Of a stretch of 64,000 nucleotides of DNA, positions 45,578 through 56,971 are shown piece by piece (within the stretch, counting starts at the first letter, position 1; every line of letters begins with the position of its first letter). A program made the position numbers and the translations under genes. Source of the DNA: Laburnicola sp. R22_1 (Eukaryota > Ascomycota > Dothideomycetes > Pleosporales > Didymosphaeriaceae); NCBI GenBank assembly GCA_014281115.1, contig JACONQ010000010.1:1116001-1180000 (forward strand), read 5' to 3'. The notes beneath the pieces were generated by a model. The model ran no database searches. It was not told the DNA's origin and saw nothing but the letters and a program-made list of their open reading frames with translations.

Positions 45578-46921
45578 CTATGGCATCAGGCATAAGTAGT
45601 GTACATGGTCCGCGCACTGCAGGGGCACTGCCAAGATGATCACGCGATGACTCATAGCCTCTCTACTGACAAAAATACATCTAATTACCTATAGTTTTGT
45701 ACCAAAACACGTGTACCTTTGTCGTCGCTGCCACCCTCGCGTCATCCTCTCCCCATCCACACAATGTCAACACCATCAACTCCACCTCGCCATCGATACC
45801 TCTCGCGCGACGAGCGTCTACAGGTGCAGACCCTGCACCTAGCAGGTCATACACAGACTTTTATTGCCAACTTGTTGGGTTTCTCACGCAGACAAGTTGC
45901 CTACGCAATCGCTAGTAACCGCGTCACGCCGAAGAAACGCTCCGGTCGCCCTCGCAAGCTCACTGATGCCCAAGTTGATGAGCTTGAGGCCTATATCAAA
46001 TCCTCGCGTACAGCCAGGCAGATGAGCTATCAGGCTCTTGCAGAGGGACCTTTTGCGGAGTGGGAAGTCACACAATACGCTATACGGACTGCTCTACGCA
46101 GCAGAGGGTACACACGTCGAGTCGCCCGTGCAAAGCCTCCTCTTACTGAGAGAAATCGGCAGATTAGAGTCGCGTGGGCGGAGGAGCACCTCTGCTGGAG
46201 CTCTGAGCAATGGTGGAGCATCCTCTGGAGTGACGAAACCTGGGTCACTGGCGGCAGGCACAACAAAGTCTGGGTTACTAGGAGACCTGGAGAGGAGCTT
46301 GATGATACCTGTATAGTTGAAAAGGTACGTAGGAAGGCTGGGTGGATGTTCTGGGGCTGCTTCTCAGGCTCTACAAAGGGTCCTTGCCTGTTCTGGGAGA
46401 AGGAGTGGAAGAGTATTAATAAGGAGAGCTACTGTGAGCGCATTGTGCCCATCGTTGATGGCTGGTTACGTATGAATCCTACTTTAAAATTCATGCAGGA
46501 TGGGGCGCCAGGGCACTCTGCTGCGTATACTCGCAATGAGCTTCTTGAGAGAGGCATCTCTCCCATCTACTGGCCACCCTACTCGCCAGACCTCAACCCA
46601 ATTGAGGCTGTTTGGAACAAGATGAAGGACTATATACAGCTGAATTACCCTGATCAAGAAGGTGGGAGACAGCCTACGTATGACGCTCTACGACAGATTG
46701 TACGGGAAGCGTGGGACTCAATTACAGTACAGGATCTGAGGGGGCTCATCGACAGTATGCCGGCCAGGTGCCAGGCAGTCCTAGACGCCCAAGGCGGTCA
46801 TACAATGTACTAGAAACTCTATACAAAACAAGACAATACCGGGCTTACGTTATCTGACTCCTGCCAAGTTACATCCCTGCAGTGCGCGGACCATGTACAC
46901 TACTTATGCCTGATGCCATAG
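45578..46921 (+). mobile_element. Tc1/mariner-superfamily transposon, apparently intact
   Basis: 1344 bp with ~47-bp inverted ends beginning CTATGGCATCAGGCATAAGT and continuing AGTGTACATGGTCCGCGC. TA lies directly outside both ends (45576-45577 and 46922-46923), as expected for the TA target duplication. The ends match almost perfectly and the transposase frame is unbroken, so insertion is recent. It sits 736 bp upstream of the copper radical oxidase start. Confidence 0.93.
45764..46813 (+). CDS. Tc1/mariner-type DDE transposase
   Basis: 349 residues, no intron. The N-terminus has a helix-turn-helix (residues about 13-45: DERLQVQTLHLAGHTQTFIA, then LLGFSRRQVAYAI) and a second DNA-binding part after a GRPRKL hook. 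Catalytic triad: Asp in WSDETWV, Asp in MQDGAPGHSA, and Glu in YSPDLNPIE, with 34 residues between the second Asp and the Glu, which is DD34E as in Tc1. The start is the ATG at 45764; upstream in-frame starts are non-ATG. No stop or frameshift; likely active or recently so. Confidence 0.93.
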   Translation: MSTPSTPPRHRYLSRDERLQVQTLHLAGHTQTFIANLLGFSRRQVAYAIASNRVTPKKRSGRPRKLTDAQVDELEAYIKSSRTARQMSYQALAEGPFAEWEVTQYAIRTALRSRGYTRRVARAKPPLTERNRQIRVAWAEEHLCWSSEQWWSILWSDETWVTGGRHNKVWVTRRPGEELDDTCIVEKVRRKAGWMFWGCFSGSTKGPCLFWEKEWKSINKESYCERIVPIVDGWLRMNPTLKFMQDGAPGHSAAYTRNELLERGISPIYWPPYSPDLNPIEAVWNKMKDYIQLNYPDQEGGRQPTYDALRQIVREAWDSITVQDLRGLIDSMPARCQAVLDAQGGHTMY

Positions 46922-49108
46922 TAAAGCATGTTGGTTAGCGAGCCGCTCGCTCTGTGCCGAGCACACACGGGTTGGTGGGGTTGCGTGGACAGGAGACGGG
47001 TGGCCGTCAACCACTGTTGGACGCAGGCGGCGAAAGCTTGAGCAGAGTCAAGCCTTGCCGAGGAGATGACCATCACATCACCCTGCCGCCAGGGCTGCCG
47101 CCTACACAGTACACACGCAACCTCGCTGGCTCGTCGAGCGCCTCCCCCCATCTAACTTTCGCTTCGCATCGTGACTTTTCATCCCGCCATCCGTTGGCGC
47201 TGGCTTCGCCCTTCACGCGTCCCGCAAGACATGAGTCACGCATTGGCGTTCGTAATTGCTGTGCCTTTCATCACCTCACTTCTGCGTCGTGCGTATTGCT
47301 AAATTCTCGGCACCACCTCAGCTTCTCCTGCAGGACACGCAGTCACTTCTTTGCTTTGGAGGACTACTTCGAACACGTTGCTCTTCGTGCGTTGGCTCAA
47401 CCTTTTGTTGCCGAACCGCGATGCTTTTCCAATCTCACACAGCGGCACTGGCATAATCTCTCCGGTCTCGTCGTAGCTTCGCTTGCGCTTGCCGGAACGG
47501 GGCAATTACGAGCAGCAAACGCCATCTTGGGTGAGACCACTGCTCGAGCAAGAGAGTTTTTCTGCATGCCACCGCCGTCGGTGGCTGAGGGGCAATTCGT
47601 ATTCCTGCTAGCTTTGGGCTTGTTCTTCGGTCCATCTCTGGAGCAACTCGACTTCTCGCCGGCATGAGGCGCTGCGTCTTCGCCTTCGACTGGAACGATC
47701 GACGAGTGGAGAGGGTTCAGCAAGCTGTTTGGACCATACACGGCGCGATCGAAGCTGCAGGATGAGTACTTCGTGAAGAAGCTATCTCCACATGTCCACT
47801 ATTCTGTGTCAACACGTTGATGACAGGCATGACAGGTGCTGCTTCTCACGCCAATGACACATGGTGGCTGTCTCTCCCACCCTGTAATTTCGACACGGTT
47901 GTGGCTTCGCCTGACAGGCTTGCCTCAGCCCTTCTGATCAATTTCTACTTTCTGGACCTCCACACCGCCTCTCGCCATTTCCTTCTAATGCTGCAGAGTT
48001 CACTGCCGCTGACCGTCTGCCTCTGGCAAACGATAGTAGCCTGCAGACCAATGGAAGCAGGTGGGGACGGCCCATTGCATCTGGGTCATGGATAGCTTTA
48101 TTACAAAAAGCAATCACGGAGCCTACTCTCGCAGATTGCAAAGACGAGACTTTCTCCCGTCGCCTCTAGGGCCAAGGTCATATAAACCCGACCTCAGCTC
48201 CTCACCATTAACCACTAAACCTGTCAAATTGGCATCCGTCGTCCCGTATAGCATGACATTTGACACTTCCCCTTCACACCGCCACTCTCATGCAAGTCCG
48301 CCAATAACAGGAACAGGCAAGAAGTGCCCCGCCACCTCCCTAATCGAGCATCTCTCCATGCATCTTCGGAAACAATATGACCAGCCTGGCGGCTGTGTCA
48401 CCCGTCTCCTGCGGGAGCATCCCGGACGACGCCACACTGCAGGTGCGCCTCCGACCAATGGAGTACAGCATGGCAGATGCGACCACTCAGAGCTCGCGCG
48501 CCAGATGCAAGGGCAAGCCTCTGCAACAGGTTGATCTGTCCCAAGATCCAATCCTTGCAATGCGAAAACGACCGTGGTGTCGAGCAGTCTTCGTCACGTC
48601 GTCCCGACCCACTTGCTCCTCTCGACAGGGTCACTCACCCATCTGGATACCCTCTTCAGCTTTTTCCTCAACAGTACTACCACTCCTGCCTACCGAAAAT
48701 GTGTACACGACCTGCGGGCGTGCCGTGTGATGTAGCCCGTTCTCGAGCCATGTAGCATTGCCCTATAGAGGACTGACGCTGATGCCGGACGGCTGCATGC
48801 AGAGAAATGGAAACCTACAGATGTGCGCAAACTTCTTCTCGTTGAGGTAGTGGGAGGGGGTTTGTACGTTGGGAATCGGTTCAAGATCGAGGCGTGGGTG
48901 AGAGAGAGTAAGTGGAAAAGGACAGCAGCAGGCATCTGGGTCGTTGGTCGTGATTTCATTCATCGTCGCATACTCATAAACTCTGCATGTCATGCCCAAG
49001 CAAGACCGAGATACAAATCGCTCATAAATGCAAAGAGGTCAACAGCAAAAGCACGTACAAGACCGAAAGTCTGGTCTCTCCTTTTTCTCCCCCAAACACG
49101 GACGCTGC
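46922..49108. other. Intergenic region without a supported gene
   Basis: Frames at 46954-47667 (plus) and 47397-47741 (minus) overlap and lack domains. A small frame at 48377-48730 (117 residues, ATG in frame) has a TATA-like CATATAAAC 200 bp before it but no recognised domain. Left unannotated as a gene. Confidence 0.4.
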
Positions 49109-50335
49109 TCAGTCCTCACATCCACAACTGAGGGCCCTCACGAACCCGTTTCTCCTCCTCCCACTTCCCGTCTCTGCTTTCCGTCCTTCCTCCTTGCTGG
49201 CACTGTCCCTCCGCGCTTGCCCAGAGCTGCCTCCTATACTTCCCCTACTCCCCCTCCACCTTCGCCCCCTCCAGTACCCTAAAAGCCCCACCTTCTCCTC
49301 GTCCTCGCTGTCTGAGTCCTCCCACGCACTTATCGTGTGCTGCAGCTGGTCGCTGGCACGACCCACACTCGGCGGAGACGTTGTTGTCGAGGAGGCGAGG
49401 TAAGGGCACATGGTAGAGAGTTCGGAGGACGTGGCACTGGTGTGCCGGTTGGAGCGGTAAGCTACTACCGCCGAGCTGGGTGGGGGTGTGGTAATGTTTG
49501 CTAGAGAGGATGGGCGTGTCCGTGGCGCAGAGCTGTGCGAGTGTGACGTTGATGGTGGGGTTCTAGGCGTTGAAGGGTATGGTGCCGGGGGCGGTACGGG
49601 TTTCCGCGAGATCTGGAGGCGGAGGAATTGTTCATTTGCGTCTGTTAGGGAAACCTTGCGCGGTGCGTCAGTAGAGCAACGGGGCGTGCTTTGCAGATTC
49701 GCCGGCGGGCGCAGTGAGGAGAGGCGGATCGGTGGGTCGATGAGTTGGGTTACTGATGAACGGCAAGAGGCGCTATTTGGTGAGCTGCTTCCGGACGAAG
49801 AGCTCTTTTCCAGTTGCGGTAGATCAGCAGATGCGAAATTCCGCGCTGACGGCGTGAGCGGGGGTGTGGTTTCTCCGGCTACAGACGACAGAACGATCGT
49901 CCTTTTGCAGCCCTCGCAGATCCCAAGGGCTGAGGTGATGGCTCGCTTGCAAGTTTTGCAGGTAGCGACTGTTGTAGATGACGCGATACCCAAATACGGA
50001 CTCTGTTGGAGTGGCAAGCCATGGTCAAATTGCGGCCTTGCGCTCACCGCAGGCGATGAGCATGATACTTTAGGTGATGAGTTTGGGTCGTAACTCTTGA
50101 TGATATCCAATACAGTTCCACTTGAGAAGCGCGACGATTGCTGTGTTTGACGTCGACTGTCGGTATATGTAGTATCGCGTCTCTGGGCGTTCTCCACTGC
50201 ACGTCTTTCGTACTCATCCCATATCTTGGCCGTTTTGCCAGGTGTGCATGGCGGAGGGCGCGGATCCTTGAACGGCGATGTCGTCCGAGCGAGCGGTGAG
50301 GAGTTATGTGGAGTGAATGTAATAGTCGATGACAT
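49109..50335 (-). CDS. Ser/Pro-rich protein with a small CxxC-CxxC zinc-knuckle-like motif, function unknown
   Basis: Single exon, 408 residues, clean ATG. N-terminus has a basic stretch with TPGKTAKIWDEYERRAVENA, a short conserved-looking helix. At residues about 125-147 is CKTCKRAITSALGICEGCK, two CxxC pairs 13 residues apart, which can bind zinc. The rest is Ser/Pro/Thr-rich and probably disordered, with an acidic patch (WEDSDSEDEEKVGLLGYW) near residue 345 and a basic C-terminus ending in CGCED. Fungal-specific protein as far as I can tell; no function assigned. Confidence 0.72.
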   Translation of the reverse strand: MSSTITFTPHNSSPLARTTSPFKDPRPPPCTPGKTAKIWDEYERRAVENAQRRDTTYTDSRRQTQQSSRFSSGTVLDIIKSYDPNSSPKVSCSSPAVSARPQFDHGLPLQQSPYLGIASSTTVATCKTCKRAITSALGICEGCKRTIVLSSVAGETTPPLTPSARNFASADLPQLEKSSSSGSSSPNSASCRSSVTQLIDPPIRLSSLRPPANLQSTPRCSTDAPRKVSLTDANEQFLRLQISRKPVPPPAPYPSTPRTPPSTSHSHSSAPRTRPSSLANITTPPPSSAVVAYRSNRHTSATSSELSTMCPYLASSTTTSPPSVGRASDQLQHTISAWEDSDSEDEEKVGLLGYWRGRRWRGSRGSIGGSSGQARRDSASKEEGRKAETGSGRRRNGFVRALSCGCED

Positions 50336-52499
50336 CGCTGAAACACGCCGACGATGGGCAAAAGCGCAATGACGACGGCAGACAGTCTAGAAGTGTCGGA
50401 CAGGAGAACTGGCCAAGCGCGATAACCATTGATAAAGCGATAGGCCCTACCACGATATATACTTGCACACAACCAGCGTCCTGGAGCCAAGGGGTGAGAC
50501 ACATTGCTTACGAGGTGCGAATATCTGGAGTTGTCAGGGGCAGGTCACGTAGAACCAATTCCCCGGATACATGGACTGTATTCTCGATGTGCCACTACCG
50601 AAGAGATCTCGGCGTTGCTGCAGCGCTGTGTCGTCCACTGGGATGGATGCTTGTGCTTCCAGGCAGATCGAGGCGAGTAGGTGAGAAGATCTAAGCAAGG
50701 GATGGCAGACTTGTCAAATGTCTGAGGTATCGAACATGGTGAAGGCGCCTGTCGAGAAACGCTCTCAAACAGCGGGCGTTGTCGTTAATCTGGTCATGCA
50801 TAACATTCTGCAATGCCAAAAACGAGGAAAACAAGAGATGCAAAGTTGTCGAACGCCACCGATAGTCAGAAGCAGATTGCAATACATCCCGTGATGCAGC
50901 TAGAAGAAAGCCATTGTCACGCAAGGCGCTGTGCCGCGTAGGTGAAAGTTGTAGCGCTAAGCCGTAACACGGTCTATATGGAATGTAACTCGTCCCCGCC
51001 CAAGGCCATAAATAAACAGACTTATGATGAGTGTCAATGGGTTTAGACGGACGATGAAAACCATCTCTCAAAAGCAGACGGAGAAGCATGCGAGAAGTAG
51101 AGTCGAAAATAGAGAGCGGGCCTGCCAGGACATGCGTTGCGGGCCGTGTAGGCATTCGGGTACAGTGAGGGCTGGTAGTGTGCAATATTACGGTCGCGAA
51201 CGTTGCATTGTCGGAATCGTCTCGACGCATTTCGATTCAGCCATCGACCTCACATCGGTCACGGCCGCCAGACACGCAACCGGTTTCCGAAAGGCGTATC
51301 GACAACAGACTCATGCTGAAGATGCCGGAACACAGGCAATGCAGAACGTCGTGGAGACCTTCAGGGAGGAATAGTCTTTACGCAAGGACACGCTCGTACT
51401 TCCATGGCATGTTCAGCTGCCCACTTCTCGTTCAACTAATAGGTCAGCACACAGGATACACAGTCGTAAATTGTCAGCTCGAGGCTTCAAGCTTCCGCAG
51501 CTGTTGTTCGTCTTTTCGTTCGGTTGAGGTGGCTGGGATCTGAAGAGTCCGACTGCAGTGTGGTAGCACGGGGCTGATCGCGCTTTCCCAACAGGGCAGT
51601 ACGAGATCCTGGGTCTCCCTCGTACACTAGTGTAACCTGCGTCGACGATGACCAAGGCTTCAACACGTATTCTTGTCGCTAAAGCAGCAGTTCAAACAGA
51701 AAATTCACAGGTGCACAGGCGCATTGCTGCTCGACGATTCGACCCTTAACGCGCCCGCGAGGCGAGAATACCGCATGTCGTTTTACCGCCAGCGAAAAAC
51801 ACACGCTCGGTCCACACTTTTCATGCCGCGGATTGACCATTTCAGCGCACATCTATGCTCGACTCTCCACATCCGTCCGCGCAGCACTCTGTCACGGCCA
51901 TCCCCAAATCTTCATTTGGTCTAACATGCTTTGTCGGGTCGACGAGGCGTCGCTACCGTCCATGTCCTTCCTCAGACCCGGTTGCTGGGAAGTGTGGTGA
52001 CTGAGACATGTCTTAGAATCCGTACCATGCCCACGAGCGCGGCAGAAACGGGTAATGGGCATGTACGTTGCGCCCGATTCGGCTCGACGATTGCTTTGAA
52101 ACACATGCAATGGTAGGTGAGAACATCGTGGTTGCAAAATTGTTTTGTTGGCGCGAGGAGTGTGGACAGTGCAGCTGCTCTTGCTGTTTGGTGCTTGTCT
52201 CATGCGGAGTACTTCGTGGGACAAGACTGTTGTAACACTGCCACCTGGGCACGCGTACATACATGTGATGGACTGATCGAATGTACACGTTGGTACATAG
52301 TTCACTCGACGGGGGGGCATAGCCGTAGGTCAGGTTCTGCTTCAGTGCGAAGTGGTGACTGCTGACTGCGAGTTGTGAATCACTCGAGCGAATTTGCAGA
52401 TGGCTAGGCACGACGTGGCACACGTTGGCCTACCAACGCAAAAGTATGTGTATACATGGCAATTGGAAACTATTTCCGGTATACGACACGTTTTACCTC
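50336..52499. other. Intergenic region without a supported gene
   Basis: No frame here has a domain or matches a spliced model. It holds the promoter of the minus-strand gene ending at 49109 and the 3' region of the ligase gene starting at 53678. Confidence 0.4.
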
Positions 52500-53678
52500 C
52501 TACTGCTTTCTCGCAAGCGTCTGTTCGATGTACTTGGTGTGCATAGCTTCGATCTCGGGGATGATGAGGGATTCGATTTCGACGGCCGGTTCGCCCTTGG
52601 GTACTGCATGTTCTGTCTCTAGCAGCGATTGCGAAGGCTTCGCCGTCGGGTCTGCGGATCCAACGAGCGCAGGTACGCCGGAGAAGCTTTTTGTGCGTCT
52701 GTGTTCTGGCACTCGGATCCACTTCTCACCGTTCATGGCGGATACGAAGACGACCTCCCACTTCCGCGTCATGAGCAGGTTGCCGATGACGAGGTGATGT
52801 GAGTACTTGTCTAGCGAGTACTGGGCCTTCTTCACCAGGATGGTGGGGTCCGTTTCCAGCTTGAAGCTCACGATTATCCCGTCCGGGGCCCAGCCGTCGA
52901 CAAGCTGCTTCAGGAACTTGGGAACGGGCTCCAGGTCAATGACCAGCTTCTTGCCTTTGGTGCGCGCTGCCGGTGCGTGTACTGTGCCCTCGGCGCCCTC
53001 GGCACTCTGGCTGAATTCCTCGTTGGACTGGATCTTGTGCTCGACCATGCGGTCCCGCGGCACGAAGAAGTCGGAGACGGCAGCGGCAAGGTAGAACATG
53101 GCGCGGGGCCCCAGCGGGCGCATGAGCTTCGCGACCTCGCGCAGGTCCCACAGGTACTCGGTGATGGTCACGAAGGACAGGATCAGTAGGCGGCCCTCGC
53201 GCTTGACCTCGGTATACTGGCGCAGCACCTCGAGCATGTCGGCCTGGTGCTGTTCGTCGACGACGACACGGCCGTCCTCCTCGCGCATGAAGTCCAGGAA
53301 CGAGCGCGTGTTGTGCGAGTAGTGGCGCGAGTAGGGCAGCAGCGAGAACTGGCGGTGCAGGAAGATGACGGCGTAGCCATGGCGCAGGAAGAATTCGGCG
53401 CTCGTGGCGCCGCGCGTGCCGGCGGAGAAGTTGTCGATGTAGCGCACCGTCTGCGTCTCGAGGGGGACCGTGGTGCCGCCCGAGGTGACGAGCACGACGC
53501 GGCGGCCGGCGTCGCCATGGCGGGCGACGAACTCGCGGGCGAGGGTGACGGTCGACTGTATGTCCTTGGGCGGCGGCTCGTTGGAGAAGTAGTCGTGCTC
53601 GGCCTCGTGGGACTCGGCCATCTGGGTGGCCATCGGGGAGGAGGTGGGCGTCTCGACCACCACATGTAAATTGTACAT
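52500..53678 (-). CDS. CAB2: Phosphopantothenate--cysteine ligase (PPCS), coenzyme A synthesis
   Basis: Joins 4'-phosphopantothenate and cysteine, the second step of CoA synthesis in the cytosol. Single exon, 392 residues. Key motifs: LVTSGGTTVPLETQTVRYID, then NFSAGTRGATSAEFFLRHGY (the nucleotide- and phosphopantothenate-binding loop), FLHRQFSLLPYSRHYSH, and FYLAAAVSDFFVPRDRM. LEPVPKFLKQLVDGWAPDG and VSFKLETDP follow, as in yeast Cab2. The start was set at the ATG 53678 with a CACC context; the Met at 53633 (MATQMAESH) is also possible. The promoter is only ~150 bp long before the repeat block that begins at 53825. Confidence 0.93.
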   Translation of the reverse strand: MYNLHVVVETPTSSPMATQMAESHEAEHDYFSNEPPPKDIQSTVTLAREFVARHGDAGRRVVLVTSGGTTVPLETQTVRYIDNFSAGTRGATSAEFFLRHGYAVIFLHRQFSLLPYSRHYSHNTRSFLDFMREEDGRVVVDEQHQADMLEVLRQYTEVKREGRLLILSFVTITEYLWDLREVAKLMRPLGPRAMFYLAAAVSDFFVPRDRMVEHKIQSNEEFSQSAEGAEGTVHAPAARTKGKKLVIDLEPVPKFLKQLVDGWAPDGIIVSFKLETDPTILVKKAQYSLDKYSHHLVIGNLLMTRKWEVVFVSAMNGEKWIRVPEHRRTKSFSGVPALVGSADPTAKPSQSLLETEHAVPKGEPAVEIESLIIPEIEAMHTKYIEQTLARKQ

Positions 53679-53824
53679 GGTGCACGACACACGCCCACGG
53701 CTACGTGAGGGCAATGTCGGGACTCTCGGGTCACGTGCGCGGGGGTGTCGGCGGCGCTTTCCGCTGCTGACTGGCTGGCTCTTTCTGCCGTGCTACGTCG
53801 ACGTGAATTCATCAAATGTTATAT

Positions 53825-53874
53825 GGGGACTTGTTCACGGGCATACTAATAAGTAATCGCGGGCATACTAATAA
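53825..53874 (+). repeat. Left terminal inverted repeat of the 6.7 kb element
   Basis: Two tandem copies of CGGGCATACTAATAAG separated by TAATCG. Partner of 60502-60551. Confidence 0.8.
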
Positions 53875-54312
53875 GGGCCTATGTAAGCTAAGTAGCCAAC
53901 TACACCCTTGCAAAAGGTCTTACTAGTACTAGTAGCTTCTTAGAATTTTAAAGAAAGATTAACTTTAAAAGCTATTCTATCTTTAAAAAGTGTACTAGTA
54001 GCTTTTTCTTTAAAATTATATTATAATACATTAGGAAAAATTTTAAGCGCGCGTGTGCACCTATAGCGCCTAGGCAGCTCTGCGCACGCCTACGTACTAG
54101 GGCCTGTTTGGTTTCGATTCCGTTTTCTACTCCGTTTTGTACAGGTAATCGCCGAGTAAGCCGCCGAGGCGTACAGGGGTTTTCGACGGCGGCTTGGCTG
54201 ACAGGCATAGATCAAACGGAGTACTGTTTGGCACGTCTCCGTTATCCATCGTCGTCCTGGTGTTGGCTCCTAGCTACCTTTGTTAATTTTTAGTGATTGT
54301 ATTGTAAAAACC

Positions 54313-55620
54313 ATGTTGCAAACTCCATCGCAAGGTTTAATACGCCATAAGGTTCTCCAGCGCCTCGCAGCTGAGGCCCTGTCGTCGTCGTCGTCGTCGC
54401 CGTCAGCGCCCTCATCCTCACCGTCACCGTCGCCGTCATCTGCAGAGTCCCGAGCGTCGTCGCGAGCCGTGACATGGTCGCCGTCACCCACCCCCGATGG
54501 AAATAAGGCCAAAAAGCTCATGTGGAGCACCACGATGCTAGAGGCTTTACTAGAGGCCCTCAGCGACCAGGCTGACGCTGGCCATCGCGCGGATAATAAG
54601 TTCAAACCTGAGGCGTGGACGTACGCCCGCGATAAGGTGGCTGAAGTTGCCACTGAGCTGGTGACCGTAAAACAGGTCAAGGATAAGTACGACAGCTGTA
54701 AGAAGGAGTACAGAATCTGGTCGGAGCTCCTCCGTCAATCAGGCTTCTCGTATGAAGATGGGAGGGTCGTCGCCGACGCGCCCGTACTTGACTCGTACTT
54801 TCATGCCCACAAGGAGGCTAGAAAGTATAGAAGGAGACCTCTGGATTTCCCTGAGTTGCATGAGAAGTTGTTCGAAGGCTATTCCGCCACGGGTGAGGAC
54901 GCCACCACAATTGACGACTTCCTTGAGACACAATCGGAGCCGGCGACGTCAGTTGAGGACGACTTTTCGATGGAGACGTCAGGCAGTGAGGCCTCAGGTG
55001 GGCGTCGTAAACGCGCGGGCACCAGGTTACTCAGGAACCAGGAGAAGCGGGCGAAAAATAAGACGACGTCGGAGGAGCGTATGGGCCAAAGAATTGACCA
55101 TTTGACGTCGGCGATCTCAGAGCTCGTTGCAGTCAACTCTAGGGACTATCAGCAAGACGCTATTGTACAGTTTATAGAGGCTTACCAGTCGCTGGATGAT
55201 CGACTCAAGTACCCTATCCTCGAGGGTTTTAAGGACGAGTTTGACGCCAAAGTCTTCCTCAGTATGAAATCGCGCAGCGCGCAGAAGGCCTGGATAAAGC
55301 ACCGCTGCAACGTTATACTTAACTCCACCGCTTTTGACAACAAGGAGACTCTGCGGGACGAGTTACAGGAGAAAATAGAGTCGTTAGAGTGGGTGGGGGA
55401 TGGAGAGTTGAGCGTCAAAATTGACAAAAAAGCTCAACTTCATGCCAAGACTGACGATAGTGGCGCGTGCGCAGCGCGAGTTTTCACCTTAGGAGGGCCG
55501 TCGTCCCTCAGTTCATCTAGAGTACTTTTTATAAGATTTTTGTTCCGCCAAGACCAAGATTTGCCCGCAAAATTTATACTTTTAGTGAATCTTACTCCAA
55601 ATCACTATAAATTACAATGA
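54313..55620 (+). CDS. Myb/SANT-like DNA-binding protein of the PIF/Harbinger element
   Basis: 435 residues, no intron seen. After a poly-Ser/Pro stretch (GTCGTC repeats), the Myb/SANT-like domain covers residues about 65-150: WSTTMLEALLEALSDQ, FKPEAWTYARDKV, VKQVKDKYDSCKKEYRIW, VDAPVLDSYF-like tail. Such proteins team with the Harbinger transposase and guide it to the element ends. Residues about 155-260 are acidic then basic (GGRRKRAGTRLL, likely nuclear signal). The last 60 residues read poorly and might be beyond a missed splice. Start: first ATG in frame. Confidence 0.8.
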   Translation: MLQTPSQGLIRHKVLQRLAAEALSSSSSSPSAPSSSPSPSPSSAESRASSRAVTWSPSPTPDGNKAKKLMWSTTMLEALLEALSDQADAGHRADNKFKPEAWTYARDKVAEVATELVTVKQVKDKYDSCKKEYRIWSELLRQSGFSYEDGRVVADAPVLDSYFHAHKEARKYRRRPLDFPELHEKLFEGYSATGEDATTIDDFLETQSEPATSVEDDFSMETSGSEASGGRRKRAGTRLLRNQEKRAKNKTTSEERMGQRIDHLTSAISELVAVNSRDYQQDAIVQFIEAYQSLDDRLKYPILEGFKDEFDAKVFLSMKSRSAQKAWIKHRCNVILNSTAFDNKETLRDELQEKIESLEWVGDGELSVKIDKKAQLHAKTDDSGACAARVFTLGGPSSLSSSRVLFIRFLFRQDQDLPAKFILLVNLTPNHYKLQ

Positions 55621-55730
55621 ATCTCAGGACGACCGCTCTACTAAACTGACGCTAGCGTACTTTTTCAATTTCTTAACACCAAACTTTTGCTCATCAACTC
55701 GCCCACCTCTCTGCCCACCTACCCAATTAC

Positions 55731-56971
55731 TCAACTATATACGACTCTGCGAGCAGTTATATACTGCTCCCACATGTCCTCTGCTATACGATCCCGCCGC
55801 TCCTCTATCCCAGGGTCGCCGGCGTCAAAATCCCCATCGGTTTCGGCGTCGCGCCGCAGGTGCTCTGAGCCCTCACCCTCATACTCCTCCATCTCATCAA
55901 GATCCTCGTCAACTTTGTACACCAAATTGATGAGATTATGGAGGGCAGCCAGGGCGTACACAAGCTTGACCTGAGTCTTAATATCGAACTCATGTGGCCT
56001 GTCAAAAATCCGCCAGCGCCTTTTGAAAACACCAAAACAACGCTCCACAATATTTCTCAGGCTCGAATGGCGATAATTGAACAACTCTTGCGGCGTCGCC
56101 GGGCTCATCCCCACCTCATAAATCTCTCGGAGATGGTACCGTACGCCGCGATACGGCACCATTATATCATTGCTATTGACGTACCCAGCGTCGGCGACAA
56201 AGTACTTGCCTGGAGGAGCTGCAAAGCCCTTATCCCGAGCGCTTTTCAGTACCCTGCCGTCATGAGCGCTGCCCTCCCACCCGGGCAATAAGTACATGAA
56301 ATTCATGTCAAAATCGACGACGGCGAGGACGTTTTGCGTAAGATCTCCATGGCGATTTCGATAACGCCTTTGGGCGGCGACAGGCACATGGATTGCAATC
56401 TGGGTGCCGTCCAGAGCTCCGATACAGTCCTCGAAAAATGGGTATCTTTTTGGGTCATCTCTTATCCTCTCCGGCACCTCATGTACGTCCTCTGGGGACT
56501 TGACGACGTCCTTGTACAGCGGCAACAGGGCGTCAAGTACCTCATGAAAATTACTATAATCGTCAACCCAGTTCACCCTTACCGCTAGGTTACTTACCGA
56601 CTTATCGACTCCATCGAATGCCCTACTTTACGCATAGTGTTACGCCATGAAGCCCCGTTGCTGCAAATATACAAAAAGGTAAGGATCTTCTCCTCCATGG
56701 AGATCCTGCCGTCGCCGACGAGCTCATAGGATTTCATGTACTCGATAAGTACATGCCACGCCGCCGGCCGGAGTCGTGTCTCCTGAAATAGCTGAGTTGG
56801 GTCGCCCAGGCAGTCATCCAGCCACCGCGCACCCCTCCCTTGATCGTTTGAACGGGATCTGACGCCCGTGGGCCTGGCTTTGTTATCCAGCTGGTGGGCT
56901 AGGACAGCTACGACGCTGCTAAGGGCACCCACTACGGCCATCATCATAGGTTGGCTCAAACGATTCGACAT
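55731..56971 (-). CDS. PIF/Harbinger DDE transposase
   Basis: Two exons on the minus strand, 56971-56598 and 56553-55731, with a 44-nt intron (GTAAGT...TTATAG); 398 residues. The core shows Asp in GALDGTQIAI, Asp in LPGWEGSAHDGRV and Glu in RNIVERCFGVFKRRWRIF, the DDE_Tnp_4 signature. Exon 1 holds the helix-turn-helix-like region (MEEKILTFLYICSNGASWR). The C-terminus is acidic. Unbroken, so potentially functional. Confidence 0.9.

Noticed and set aside
46954..47667. 237-residue plus-strand frame
   Set aside because: No domain; overlaps another frame on the minus strand; sequence looks non-coding.
52936..53685. Long minus-strand frames over the PPCS gene in other phases
   Set aside because: Arg/His-rich translations of a GC-rich gene read out of frame.
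55950..56300. Plus-strand frames over the Harbinger transposase
   Set aside because: Shadows of the minus-strand DDE transposase.
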